Origin: Fructobacillus tropaeoli
Lineage (GTDB): Bacteria; Bacillota; Bacilli; Lactobacillales; Lactobacillaceae
Direction: 5' to 3'
Length of the DNA: 64,000 nucleotides
Assembly: GCF_001047135.2 (NCBI RefSeq)
Contig: NZ_DF968080.1
Coordinates: 62,001 to 126,000, forward strand
This document shows positions 56,850 through 64,000 of this stretch, in pieces. Below the pieces are notes generated by a model. That model was not told the DNA's origin, searched no databases, and saw only the letters and a program-made list of their open reading frames with translations. Within the stretch, counting starts at the first letter, position 1, and every line of letters starts with the position of its first letter. The translations under genes were made by a program, and so were the position numbers.

Positions 56850-57934
56850 TTTGCCGCCTCCTCTTCTTGATGACGTAACTTCCAGGCCGTCAGGCCGGCT
56901 GTGACGGGCACTGCCCAAACAATTCCAAGAGCAGAAACAACTGTCTGCAAGATACCAAGATTCATGACCTGGTCCAAAATATACGACCAGTTATTGCCAT
57001 TACGCAGCATCAAAATCACCATTGGAATCGTTTCGGCAATGAAAATCATAAACAAAACGTTGGTCAAAGTGCCCAAGATTTCACGGCCAACTGACAATCC
57101 CGCCTGCCAATAATCCTTAAAAGGTCGATGAGGTGATTCCCGGTGAAGACCAAAGAGGCCAGCAACAATATCAGCCGACTCATCCATCACCGCCCCCAAA
57201 ACCCCAATAATAGTTTGCGCATAGAAAATTGGGGCTGGAACCTGGGTCACAAAGGACATGGTTTCAAAGTGGACACCAATACCACCCGTGACCAGTAAGA
57301 CAAACCACATGACGAAAACCGCCAAGGCAGTTGTGATGACTGTTGCCGCCAGCGTAATGTGGGCTTGCTGACTCCGTCCCAAAACAAGGTAAAGAGAAAG
57401 TGCCGCCAAAGCCACTGCCACCAAAGAGAACCAGAAAACAACGGGCAAACTCTTAACATGAACGTCAACAAGGAGTGCTACCACAAAGACGGCAGCGTTT
57501 AACAGAACCGATAGCAATAAGAAACTGGTCTTTTTAAAGCGAACATAAATGATTGTCGCCGTTACCAATAAGGCCACCAACGCCAAGAGCGTCGAATCGC
57601 GCTTGATGGTATCAATCTGATAAGAGCCAGAATATTCCTTCAGGAGAATTTGGTCACCAACATCGTAATTAGTCGTCATCGTCTGTGAGGCCATCACCTG
57701 ATTTTGAATCTTAACCGTTTGGCCAGACCGGTTGAGTAGTTTGACCGTCAGGTTCTGAGTATACTGACCGTCCTGGTTGCCAAATTCGTCCGTCGTGGAT
57801 TCTTGGCTGGTCTGCTTGACGGCCGTTACCTGGCCAACAGGGGCGGGGTACAAAAAGCTATCAAAGCGAGCCAAGAAAAAGGCCAGGATGGTCACAACGG
57901 CAATAATGGCCAAGCGGCCAAGCTGTTTTTTCAT
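56846..57934 (-). CDS. YibE/F family membrane protein (first of pair)
   Basis: 362 residues from the ATG at 57934 (AGGGG nine bases upstream). One TM segment, an extracytoplasmic domain (about 30-120: VGQVTAVKQTSQ, LNRSGQTVKIQNQVMASQ), then about seven TM segments with IGVLGAVMDESADIVAGLFGL and GREILGTLTNVLFMIFIAETIPM. These last two blocks repeat in the second gene (GALGAIAEAS; GSQILGTAVNTLFFGMLGANIPL), so the two genes are diverged copies. Confidence 0.87.
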   Translation of the reverse strand: MKKQLGRLAIIAVVTILAFFLARFDSFLYPAPVGQVTAVKQTSQESTTDEFGNQDGQYTQNLTVKLLNRSGQTVKIQNQVMASQTMTTNYDVGDQILLKEYSGSYQIDTIKRDSTLLALVALLVTATIIYVRFKKTSFLLLSVLLNAAVFVVALLVDVHVKSLPVVFWFSLVAVALAALSLYLVLGRSQQAHITLAATVITTALAVFVMWFVLLVTGGIGVHFETMSFVTQVPAPIFYAQTIIGVLGAVMDESADIVAGLFGLHRESPHRPFKDYWQAGLSVGREILGTLTNVLFMIFIAETIPMVILMLRNGNNWSYILDQVMNLGILQTVVSALGIVWAVPVTAGLTAWKLRHQEEEAAK

Positions 57935-57984
57935 GATCAACATCCCCTCTTGCCCTCCTGAAAAAGGGCAAAGTGAAAACTTAC

Positions 57985-58019
57985 AAAAGAAAAGGGCTGT
58001 CACAGTAACTGTCCAGCCC
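57985..58019 (-). terminator. Terminator after dnaI
   Basis: GGGCTG / CAGCCC with an inner CAGT/ACTG extension, followed by TTTTCTTTT on the minus strand. Confidence 0.85.
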
Positions 58020-58033
58020 CCAACAGAAATTTT

Positions 58034-58990
58034 TTAACGACGCAAGCGCAGATTTTCGCCGGCCACCGCTACTGGTTGAGCCAAGAAAAGGATTCGCTGC
58101 ATTAACCGGGCAGCCTTGCCCGGCTCTTTTGCCTCTCTCGTTTGACTCAAATACTCCTCTAATGAGGTTAAATCAAAATTAGAAGTAAAGCAAGTGGTCA
58201 ACTGATTTTGCATTCGGTATTCCAAGATAACCGACAAAATAGAATCTCTCGCCCAAGCAGTCAAGTTATCCGTCCCCATATCGTCTAAAATCAGGACTTC
58301 GGCCTGCTTGGCCTGCAAAATAATATCGTCTGTTTTTTGATCAGCGCCATTTTTGTTAAAGCCGGCCTTCAAGTCCTCAATCATCGATGTCCAGTGGACC
58401 ATCATGACCGAAATCCCGTTAGCAGACAAGGCATTGGCCAAAGCCCCCATTAGGTAGGTCTTGCCGACACCAAAGTCACCATACAGGTAAAGGCCCTGAA
58501 CAAAGTCGTCCTGGTGGCCTTCATCCTTGGAAACCAAGGCATCAAAAAGTCGCACGGCAGCAGAAACAGCAGCCTGGCGGCCAGGATGTTGGCCGACTTC
58601 TGCAACTAATTGTTTCAAATCAGCCTGGCGCACGTCCTTTGGCACCGAAAACATCTTCAGCATCTTTTTTTGCATCAAAGATTCCTGGGTTTTCTGGCTG
58701 GCCTGGTAGGTCACATGTGGGTAACCCTTTTCAATCGTCAGAACGGGATGGTAGCCGGGGAAAAGCCCACTATCCGGATTTTTGCTCTGATGCTTTTGGT
58801 TAACAAATTCAAACAAATCCATCATCGATACCGCAAAGGCATCAGGCCTCAGCTCTTTTTGATGTGCCTGCCAGAAATCTTGAACGTCTTGATCGTTCTT
58901 GATTACTTCCAGGGTTTGCGCCAAACGGGCATTGGAAACTTGGGGGTATTTTTTTTGAAAATCTTTTAAGGCTGACCCTAAATCTTTCAT
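58034..58990 (-). CDS. dnaI: Primosomal protein DnaI (helicase loader)
   Basis: AAA+ ATPase that loads the replicative helicase, 318 residues from the ATG at 58990 (GAGG upstream). N-terminal helicase-binding part, then Walker A YGDFGVGKTYL near 180, Walker B VLILDDMGTD and an arginine in the sensor region. Overlaps the end of dnaB-like gene upstream. Confidence 0.95.
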   Translation of the reverse strand: MKDLGSALKDFQKKYPQVSNARLAQTLEVIKNDQDVQDFWQAHQKELRPDAFAVSMMDLFEFVNQKHQSKNPDSGLFPGYHPVLTIEKGYPHVTYQASQKTQESLMQKKMLKMFSVPKDVRQADLKQLVAEVGQHPGRQAAVSAAVRLFDALVSKDEGHQDDFVQGLYLYGDFGVGKTYLMGALANALSANGISVMMVHWTSMIEDLKAGFNKNGADQKTDDIILQAKQAEVLILDDMGTDNLTAWARDSILSVILEYRMQNQLTTCFTSNFDLTSLEEYLSQTREAKEPGKAARLMQRILFLAQPVAVAGENLRLRR

Positions 58991-58998
58991 TACAAACC

Positions 58999-60450
58999 TC
59001 AATTCTTAGTTTTGCGGTCCTTCAACAACGCCATCATGGCGGCTGCATCATCACCCTGACTGGCCTGGTTGGTCAACTGATCATTTTGAGCCATCTTTGG
59101 TTCAACCTTTTGACCGGATCGATTATAGCGGCCCTGGTAGCGACTTTGATTCGTGCTCGTGCGGGCCTTCTGCTGATTTTGGTGGTTCTTAATCGCAGCG
59201 ACTGCCTTCGGTGCGGTATCGACCTGATTTTTCGCCCAATCATTGGCAATCGAATCGACCAAGTTTCGCTTCAAATCGGAATTATCCATATTCACCAAAA
59301 CCTGGTAAATCAGGATATTAATCACCGGCACCGGCAAAATATTTTGTTGGACCAGATTGGTTAGTAACTGGCTCTCGGACTTTGTCACGTAACCATGATT
59401 ATTTTCTTTAATTTGCCGTAGAAAGTCAATTGGGCTCAAGAGGTCAGCGGCCTGATAAAGCGATTGCAGGGCCCTTGATTGTTTTGACGTTCCTTGTTTA
59501 GGATGACTCTGACTGTTTGACGCCTGAGCAGACTGACCCTGGCCTCCGTTAGTCTGTTGGCTAGCTGGGTCAGTAGCTTGGTTGCTCTGCCCCTGACTAG
59601 TAACAGGCCTTTCGCCTTGGCTCCCCCGGTTGGCCAACTTGGTCTTTTCAGCATTGTTTCCCCACTGATTTTGCAAGTAGGCCATAAAGGCGGGGCGGTT
59701 TAAACGGTGGTCATCAAGGTTAATGCTGCGTGTAATGGCCGTTGCTAACTCGGCCTCGTTCAGCCCGTAAAGGACTTGCTGGGTCATAATCAATTGCCGG
59801 TCAGGCGCTAAATTAGCAACCGTTGTGCCATGGATAAGGGCGACCATTGCATCATAGTCAAAAGGTTGCTTGCTAAAGTCCAAATCGTCCAGCGACCCTG
59901 GCCCTGCCAATTCGACACTTGGCTGACGGCCAGCAACCGGATTATCAAAGAATTCCAAGAAGCTAGCCGAGAGGTTGACAACGTTGGCACCAGTGACTTG
60001 ACCGGCCGGTTGACCCGCAAAGCGGTCAGCCAAAACCTGAAAACGGTCCTCACCGGCAAAGTAAAAGAGTAAGCCAGACAGCAGGTCTTCGTTAAAGAAG
60101 TCTTGTGCCGTCATTGGGGGCTGAATTTGATATGTATAGCCAACAAAGCCACCAGCTTCCTGGTAGAAGGTTTTCAACAACCCTACCGCCTCCAGCGCCT
60201 TGCGGGCATGGACAAGGTCGGGCAATGAAAGGGTTAGCGTATCAAGCAGCAAATAGTGATCGGCCCATTTTGTCGTACCAGCCTGGCTCTCTTGAACCAT
60301 GAAATGGTAAAGCGCATAAGCCTTAGCACCCAAAAATGGCAAGTACAAGCTAAAAACCCGGTCCAAATCAGCAAGGCTGATCGGCGCCTGCAAGCTCAAA
60401 TAGGCCGGCTCTTTCGCCTGAAATTCAATTGTCTGCTTGGAAACAGCCAT
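58999..60450 (-). CDS. dnaB: Replication initiation/membrane attachment protein DnaB (DnaD-domain)
   Basis: Bacillus-type DnaB, a helicase co-loader, 483 residues. N-terminal winged helix (YLSLQAPISLADLDRVFSLYLPFLG), a central helical part, and a C-terminal DnaD domain (SPIDFLRQIKENNHGYVTKSESQLL..LPVPVINILIYQVL). Between them, about 265-330, is a low-complexity linker rich in Gln, Ser, Thr and Asn, and the C-terminal tail is basic and Gln-rich. Directly followed by dnaI, preceded by coaE (1-bp overlap). Confidence 0.93.
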   Translation of the reverse strand: MAVSKQTIEFQAKEPAYLSLQAPISLADLDRVFSLYLPFLGAKAYALYHFMVQESQAGTTKWADHYLLLDTLTLSLPDLVHARKALEAVGLLKTFYQEAGGFVGYTYQIQPPMTAQDFFNEDLLSGLLFYFAGEDRFQVLADRFAGQPAGQVTGANVVNLSASFLEFFDNPVAGRQPSVELAGPGSLDDLDFSKQPFDYDAMVALIHGTTVANLAPDRQLIMTQQVLYGLNEAELATAITRSINLDDHRLNRPAFMAYLQNQWGNNAEKTKLANRGSQGERPVTSQGQSNQATDPASQQTNGGQGQSAQASNSQSHPKQGTSKQSRALQSLYQAADLLSPIDFLRQIKENNHGYVTKSESQLLTNLVQQNILPVPVINILIYQVLVNMDNSDLKRNLVDSIANDWAKNQVDTAPKAVAAIKNHQNQQKARTSTNQSRYQGRYNRSGQKVEPKMAQNDQLTNQASQGDDAAAMMALLKDRKTKN

Positions 60451-61052
60451 TATTCTTCCTTCTTTAAATCAGCTAAATACTTTTCCACTTGCTGCTTTAG
60501 TTCTTCTTCACTGCCATTGTTATCAAAGACGACGTCTGCCATCTCGGCCTTCTTTTCGATTGAAATTTGGGCCTTAATTCGGCTTTGAGCCGCATATTCG
60601 TCTAAGTGATCACGGGCCATTAATCGGTCAAGTTCGATCCGCGGGTTCGTAGCGACCACCAAAATTTGGTCGAGCCAGCCAGATTCATCGTACTTTTGTT
60701 CAAAAAGGAGTGGAATGGCGATAAAAATCACCTTTTCACCACGGTTTTTAAAAAAGTTGAGCTTGTCCTCAATCGCTGAGTAAATTGCTGGACTCGTTAT
60801 CGCTGTGAGTTCCTTTAATTTAGCTGGGTCTTGAAAGACCATTTGCCCAAGCTTCTTCCGGTTCAAGACTCCGTTTTCAACAATATCTAAACCAAAAACA
60901 TCCTTGATTTTTTCAAGAGTAAAGGTCCCCGGTTCCACTACCTCGCGGGCAACCAGGTCGGCATCAATTACCCGGTAACCGGCAGCTGCCACAATCTTGG
61001 TGACCGCTGATTTTCCAGTAGCAATACTCCCTGTCAAACCGATGATTTTCAT
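60450..61052 (-). CDS. coaE: Dephospho-CoA kinase
   Basis: Last step of CoA synthesis, 200 residues. Walker A GLTGSIATGKSAV at 5-17, then DADLVAREVVEPG and the lid region VVATNPRIELDRLMARD. Part of the mutM-DUF975-coaE-dnaB-dnaI cluster, the usual mutM-coaE-dnaB-dnaI order with a DUF975 gene inserted. Confidence 0.96.
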   Translation of the reverse strand: MKIIGLTGSIATGKSAVTKIVAAAGYRVIDADLVAREVVEPGTFTLEKIKDVFGLDIVENGVLNRKKLGQMVFQDPAKLKELTAITSPAIYSAIEDKLNFFKNRGEKVIFIAIPLLFEQKYDESGWLDQILVVATNPRIELDRLMARDHLDEYAAQSRIKAQISIEKKAEMADVVFDNNGSEEELKQQVEKYLADLKKEE

Positions 61053-61759
61053 GCTGCCCCCTTCTGCAAAGCTTGTGCAAAGACTTGGCTTGAGTAGACA
61101 ACTCGCGCCGTATTCAAGTATGGCGTCACGTAGATATAGGCTAAGCCAAAGGTCAAAAATCCTAGTAGGTGCCAGCCCAAAAAGGAAAGTTCAAGTTGGA
61201 AAAGTTCCATTTTTCGTCCAGACATTACCCGCCGAGAAATCGAAATATAGTCGGTCAAGGATTTCTGCTGGCGACCAAACAGGCTATCCATCTTAAAGGC
61301 ATAGTAAGTCTGTGAGTAGGAAAAGGCCTTAACGAAGCCTGGAATCACCAGTGCCGACCATAAGAAGAGCAGGATGTTTTGTACGAAAGCCAGCATAAAG
61401 GTCGCAAAGAACCGCCCAAAGCGAAAAGCCTGAATGCTTTGGCGCCATGTGACCTTAGCCTTTGGTTCCTGAAATTGATCCACAATGGCCCACTTGGCAG
61501 ACCAAGAGAAGACCAGAGCAATCGTACTGGCAACCGTTTGGCTAAAGTAAGCACTTCGTTGGTTGAAGTATACCAGCTGACCCGTTTGGTGATAGTTCAA
61601 TAACACTAGATAGGTCGTTGTCAGTACCAAAGCGGTTTGAAAAAGATTAAATAAAATGACAATCCAGTTAGCCTTGATGGCAGCAACAAAATTTTTTTGT
61701 AGATGTTTTCTCGCGGTCAGTTTAACACGGTTGCGCGAGATTGGTGTGATTTCTGTCAT
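61049..61759 (-). CDS. DUF975 family membrane protein
   Basis: 236-residue protein with about five membrane segments. The C-terminal block SGRKMELFQLELSFLGWHLLGFLTFGLAYIYVTPYLNTARVVYS is characteristic of DUF975. The N-terminus is a basic amphipathic stretch (ARKHLQKNFVAAIKANW). Function unknown. Its presence between mutM and coaE, overlapping coaE by 4 bp, is an insertion into a conserved cluster. Confidence 0.87.
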   Translation of the reverse strand: MTEITPISRNRVKLTARKHLQKNFVAAIKANWIVILFNLFQTALVLTTTYLVLLNYHQTGQLVYFNQRSAYFSQTVASTIALVFSWSAKWAIVDQFQEPKAKVTWRQSIQAFRFGRFFATFMLAFVQNILLFLWSALVIPGFVKAFSYSQTYYAFKMDSLFGRQQKSLTDYISISRRVMSGRKMELFQLELSFLGWHLLGFLTFGLAYIYVTPYLNTARVVYSSQVFAQALQKGAA

Positions 61760-61887
61760 GAGTTCCTTTCGCGAAAAGGCACAATTACCTTCTGCTGGGT
61801 TTTTAAAGATAAATAAAATGAAATAGCGGTTAATAGCGCTGATTTTTCATGGTCTAATTACAGCCACCAGACAAGCCGAGGTCTCAC

Positions 61888-62718
61888 TTACTTTTGTACC
61901 TGGCAGTTTGGACAGTAGGTGGTTCCGCGTTGGGCGACTTTGATTTTGACCAGGGTTGTGCCACAGCGCCGGCAAGGCTCACCTGCCCGACCATAGACAT
62001 CGAGTTCGTTTTGGAATTGGCCGACCTCACCAAAAACATTGGAGAAGGAATGGACGGTGGTCCCGTGATGGACCGTTGCCCGGTTAATCTCTTGAATAAT
62101 GTTTTGGCGCAGGTTGGCCACCTCTTCCGCCGATAAATGGTCCGTTAAGGTCTCCGGGTGGACCTTGGTCTGCCAAAGCACCTCATCCGTATAGATATTA
62201 CCAAGGCCAGCTACGTTAGACTGATCAAGCAAAAATGGCTTAATTTTCCGGTGGGACTTGGCTAAAATTGAGGTCAAATAGGTGATGTCCAAATCAGCTT
62301 CGGTGGGTTCCGGCCCCATTTTCGCTAAACCAGAAACCTCTTGGTATTCTTTACCAGTTGGCACCAGCTGCATCCGACCGAAGCGGCGGGTATCGTTGTA
62401 CATTAAATCGCGGTCGTCATCTAAAGTAAAGATAACCTCCGTGTGCTTATGCGGGGTCGCCCCCACAGGCTCAACCGAGTACTGGCCCTCCATCCGTAGG
62501 TGGGAAACCAGGGTCTTTTGATTTGAAAGTCGGAAAAGCAAAAACTTGCCCCGCCGGTCAATTTGATCGATGGTTGCCCCAGCTAAATCCGTCTGAAAAT
62601 CGGTTAAATCAGAAACGATTGCTTTTGGATAAGGAACAGCCACACTGTTAATTTTTGCCCCCTGTACCAGGGCGGTCAGCCCGCGGCGGACAGTTTCAAC
62701 TTCAGGTAATTCTGGCAT
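61888..62718 (-). CDS. mutM: Formamidopyrimidine-DNA glycosylase
   Basis: Removes 8-oxoguanine and ring-opened purines, 276 residues. Must start at 62718, because processing exposes the catalytic Pro in MPELPEVE; the 3-residue longer TTG frame is unlikely although the ribosome binding site spacing is long. Lys in the NGKKGK-type loop reads RRGKFLLF, and the zinc finger C..C..YCPNC is at the C-terminus. Confidence 0.96.
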   Translation of the reverse strand: MPELPEVETVRRGLTALVQGAKINSVAVPYPKAIVSDLTDFQTDLAGATIDQIDRRGKFLLFRLSNQKTLVSHLRMEGQYSVEPVGATPHKHTEVIFTLDDDRDLMYNDTRRFGRMQLVPTGKEYQEVSGLAKMGPEPTEADLDITYLTSILAKSHRKIKPFLLDQSNVAGLGNIYTDEVLWQTKVHPETLTDHLSAEEVANLRQNIIQEINRATVHHGTTVHSFSNVFGEVGQFQNELDVYGRAGEPCRRCGTTLVKIKVAQRGTTYCPNCQVQK

Positions 62719-63023
62719 TTGGGTCAATAACCCCCTTCATATCAACGTTTTCAATATTTTGGCTTAGTTTTTGGCTAACTTTTTGGTTAACTTTTGGCCT
62801 AACCTTGACGATTACTGGTTAAATCAACAAATTTCATTAATATTTTCAAGAAATATTATAACAAAAAATAGCCAGGCACGATTGCCCGACTATCTTTTGG
62901 ATAATCTGTCAATAAGTTCATATTGTTTTCATTATAGCAAAGCGATAATGGCCAACGATTCGTCTTGCTGTCGTCAGCCAACTACCAGTTGGCCACACTT
63001 GAAAACACGGCAACCCGATTAAA
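62719..63023. other. Intergenic region with promoter-proximal repeats
   Basis: 305 bp between the helicase gene and mutM, both minus. It holds four imperfect tandem copies of TTTTTGGCTAAC (62757-62803) and AT-rich sequence up to 62960. No gene seen. Confidence 0.6.
62757..62803. repeat. Four tandem 11-12-bp repeats upstream of mutM
   Basis: TTTTGGCTTAG, TTTTTGGCTAAC, TTTTTGGTTAAC, TTTTGGCCTAAC in a row (11, 12, 12, 12 bases). The repeated TTGGYTAA core recurs about once per helical turn, which suits a multi-site operator. No known regulator is inferred. Confidence 0.7.
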
Positions 63024-64000
63024 TCACTTCGAATCCTGAGGTCGGCTAGCCCATTTTGGCTTTCCTTTATCCTTCTTCTTCCGTGCTTGGTGCTTTTTCT
63101 TGGCCTTAGCGGCTTCCTTGGAAGTCAATTCGCGTTTCTCTTCGGACTGCTTTTGACGGTTCTTCTTATCGGCCTTGCGGATTTTGCCATCCTGAGGGTT
63201 GGTGGCCCGCTTCTTTTCAGCACGTGGCTGCTTTTCTTCGTCCAAATCAGCACCATCATCTGTCACTGTCGCCATCGCCTTTTGCAACTTCTTAGCTTCC
63301 TGTTGCTTTTCATCAGCTGCAGCCCAGTCAAACTTTTCCAGGCTGATTTCCTCTGGCAAGTACTGCTTCAACTTGCGAATATCGTGGTCGTTACCAAGGT
63401 TCAGCACTTGGCCGGAAAGACCCGCGCGTCCTGTTCGACCAGTTCGGTGAAGGTAGGTCGTCAAGTTATTCGGAATTTGCGCGTTCACCACTAATGGCAA
63501 GCCCTGGATATCAAGACCACGGGCAGCCACATCGGTTGCCAGCAACAAGTCAAGCTTGCCCTTCTTAAACGATTGGAGGGCGTCGGCCCGCTTTAAGTGC
63601 GACTTCTCGTTGTTCCCAACGGACATAACGGAAGCATGTTCGTGGCGCAAGGCTGCTTGTGCAGCAACCAAGGCCCCGATGGTGTTAAAGAAGACCAGGG
63701 CTTGCTGGTGTCGACGAGCTAATTCAATCAAGACCTTGTGGTTTGCCTTGGCATCAACGTGCAAGTAGGTATGGTCAATCGTTTTTGGTGCCTGATTTTC
63801 CACGGAAACCGGCTTCACAGAGTGGCCAAAAAGTTCCTTGACCCAGGCCAAGTCGACACCGGAGGTAGCTGAAAAAAGATCCACCTGGTCAAGTGGAGGA
63901 AGCGCATTCGCTAAAGCATTTAAGTCTTCCTGATGTTCCTCGTTCAAGGTCGCATCGGCCTCATCGACAATTAACGTCTTCAGGTGCTTGGTTTTCAATG
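63024..64000 (-). CDS. DEAD-box RNA helicase, C-terminal part (cut by window edge)
   Basis: Second RecA domain and part of the first of an ATP-dependent RNA helicase. Visible are VDEAD (motif II), FSATSG (III-like SAT), ALVFFNTIGALVAAQ, ATDVAARGLDIQGL (V) and HRTGRTGRAG (VI). The last ~90 residues are a highly basic, low-complexity tail (KKNRQKQSEEKRE, KAKKKHQARKKKDKGKPKW), typical of RNA chaperone-type helicases that act on cold-shock or rRNA structures. The N-terminal Q-motif and Walker A lie past base 64000. Confidence 0.92.
   Translation of the reverse strand, partial: LKTKHLKTLIVDEADATLNEEHQEDLNALANALPPLDQVDLFSATSGVDLAWVKELFGHSVKPVSVENQAPKTIDHTYLHVDAKANHKVLIELARRHQQALVFFNTIGALVAAQAALRHEHASVMSVGNNEKSHLKRADALQSFKKGKLDLLLATDVAARGLDIQGLPLVVNAQIPNNLTTYLHRTGRTGRAGLSGQVLNLGNDHDIRKLKQYLPEEISLEKFDWAAADEKQQEAKKLQKAMATVTDDGADLDEEKQPRAEKKRATNPQDGKIRKADKKNRQKQSEEKRELTSKEAAKAKKKHQARKKKDKGKPKWASRPQDSK

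Noticed and set aside
59630..59660. Repeat array in the dnaB linker
   Set aside because: The Gln/Ser/Thr/Asn-rich stretch is low complexity but has no regular unit; treated as a flexible linker only.

Overview
The window is a housekeeping stretch of a low-to-moderate GC Gram-positive bacterium, most likely of the Leuconostocaceae (Fructobacillus, Leuconostoc or a close relative). Pointers are the archaeal-type PEP carboxylase, the short 6-phosphogluconate dehydrogenase with a gluconate kinase and permease (heterolactic hexose metabolism), class 1A dihydroorotate dehydrogenase, CamS, Veg, RNase M5, RNase J with RpoY, IreB and CcpA. Base composition looks like the mid-40s % GC by eye. About 50 of 60 genes lie on the minus strand. 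I see no insertion sequence, prophage, CRISPR array or rRNA.

Layout. 1-5.4 kb: glmU (cut by the window edge), purR, a metal ABC transporter pair, then tatD-rnmV-ksgA-veg. 5.5-8.1 kb: an Asp23/Gls24 gene with nusB, then efp and a lone 3-hydroxyacyl-CoA dehydrogenase. 8.4-13.2 kb (plus): rpoY-rnjA, ppcA and a decayed lipid-kinase-like gene. 13.3-15.5 kb: metK behind an S-box-like riboswitch, facing a membrane protein. 15.6-22.6 kb: pcrA-ligA-camS and an orphan HerA-like ATPase. 22.7-31.2 kb: a GH73 glucosaminidase and the pyrB-pyrC-carA-carB-pyrD operon behind a PyrR-type attenuator. 31.3-35.4 kb: alaS behind a T-box, then ireB-ruvX-yrzB. 35.5-40.1 kb: an isoleucine 2-epimerase-like enzyme and two amino acid permeases. 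40.2-45.3 kb: gnd, gntK and gntP with a divergent RpiR regulator. 45.4-53.6 kb: udk, a multidrug-type MFS pump, ccpA, sprT, acpP, plsX, recG and a SemiSWEET. 53.6-55.7 kb: an AT-rich accessory patch with a frameshifted small gene, hicAB and tRNA-Cys. 55.8-64 kb: a YibE/F pair, mutM-DUF975-coaE-dnaB-dnaI and a cut DEAD-box helicase.

Regulation is unusually readable. RNA leaders sit before metK (SAM), alaS (tRNA-Ala) and the pyr operon (PyrR/UMP). Protein operators are visible at purR, ccpA (a cre site), the gnd/rpiR divergence and hicA. Several promoters are placed inside or directly against the terminator of the upstream gene.

The most unexpected signal is not a gene. The 7-mer AAATCAG (complement CTGATTT) occurs roughly 100 times in 64 kb on both strands by my hand count, against about 8 expected by chance. 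About 20 of these copies are in intergenic DNA. It behaves like a genome-wide recognition word, for example an uptake-type sequence.
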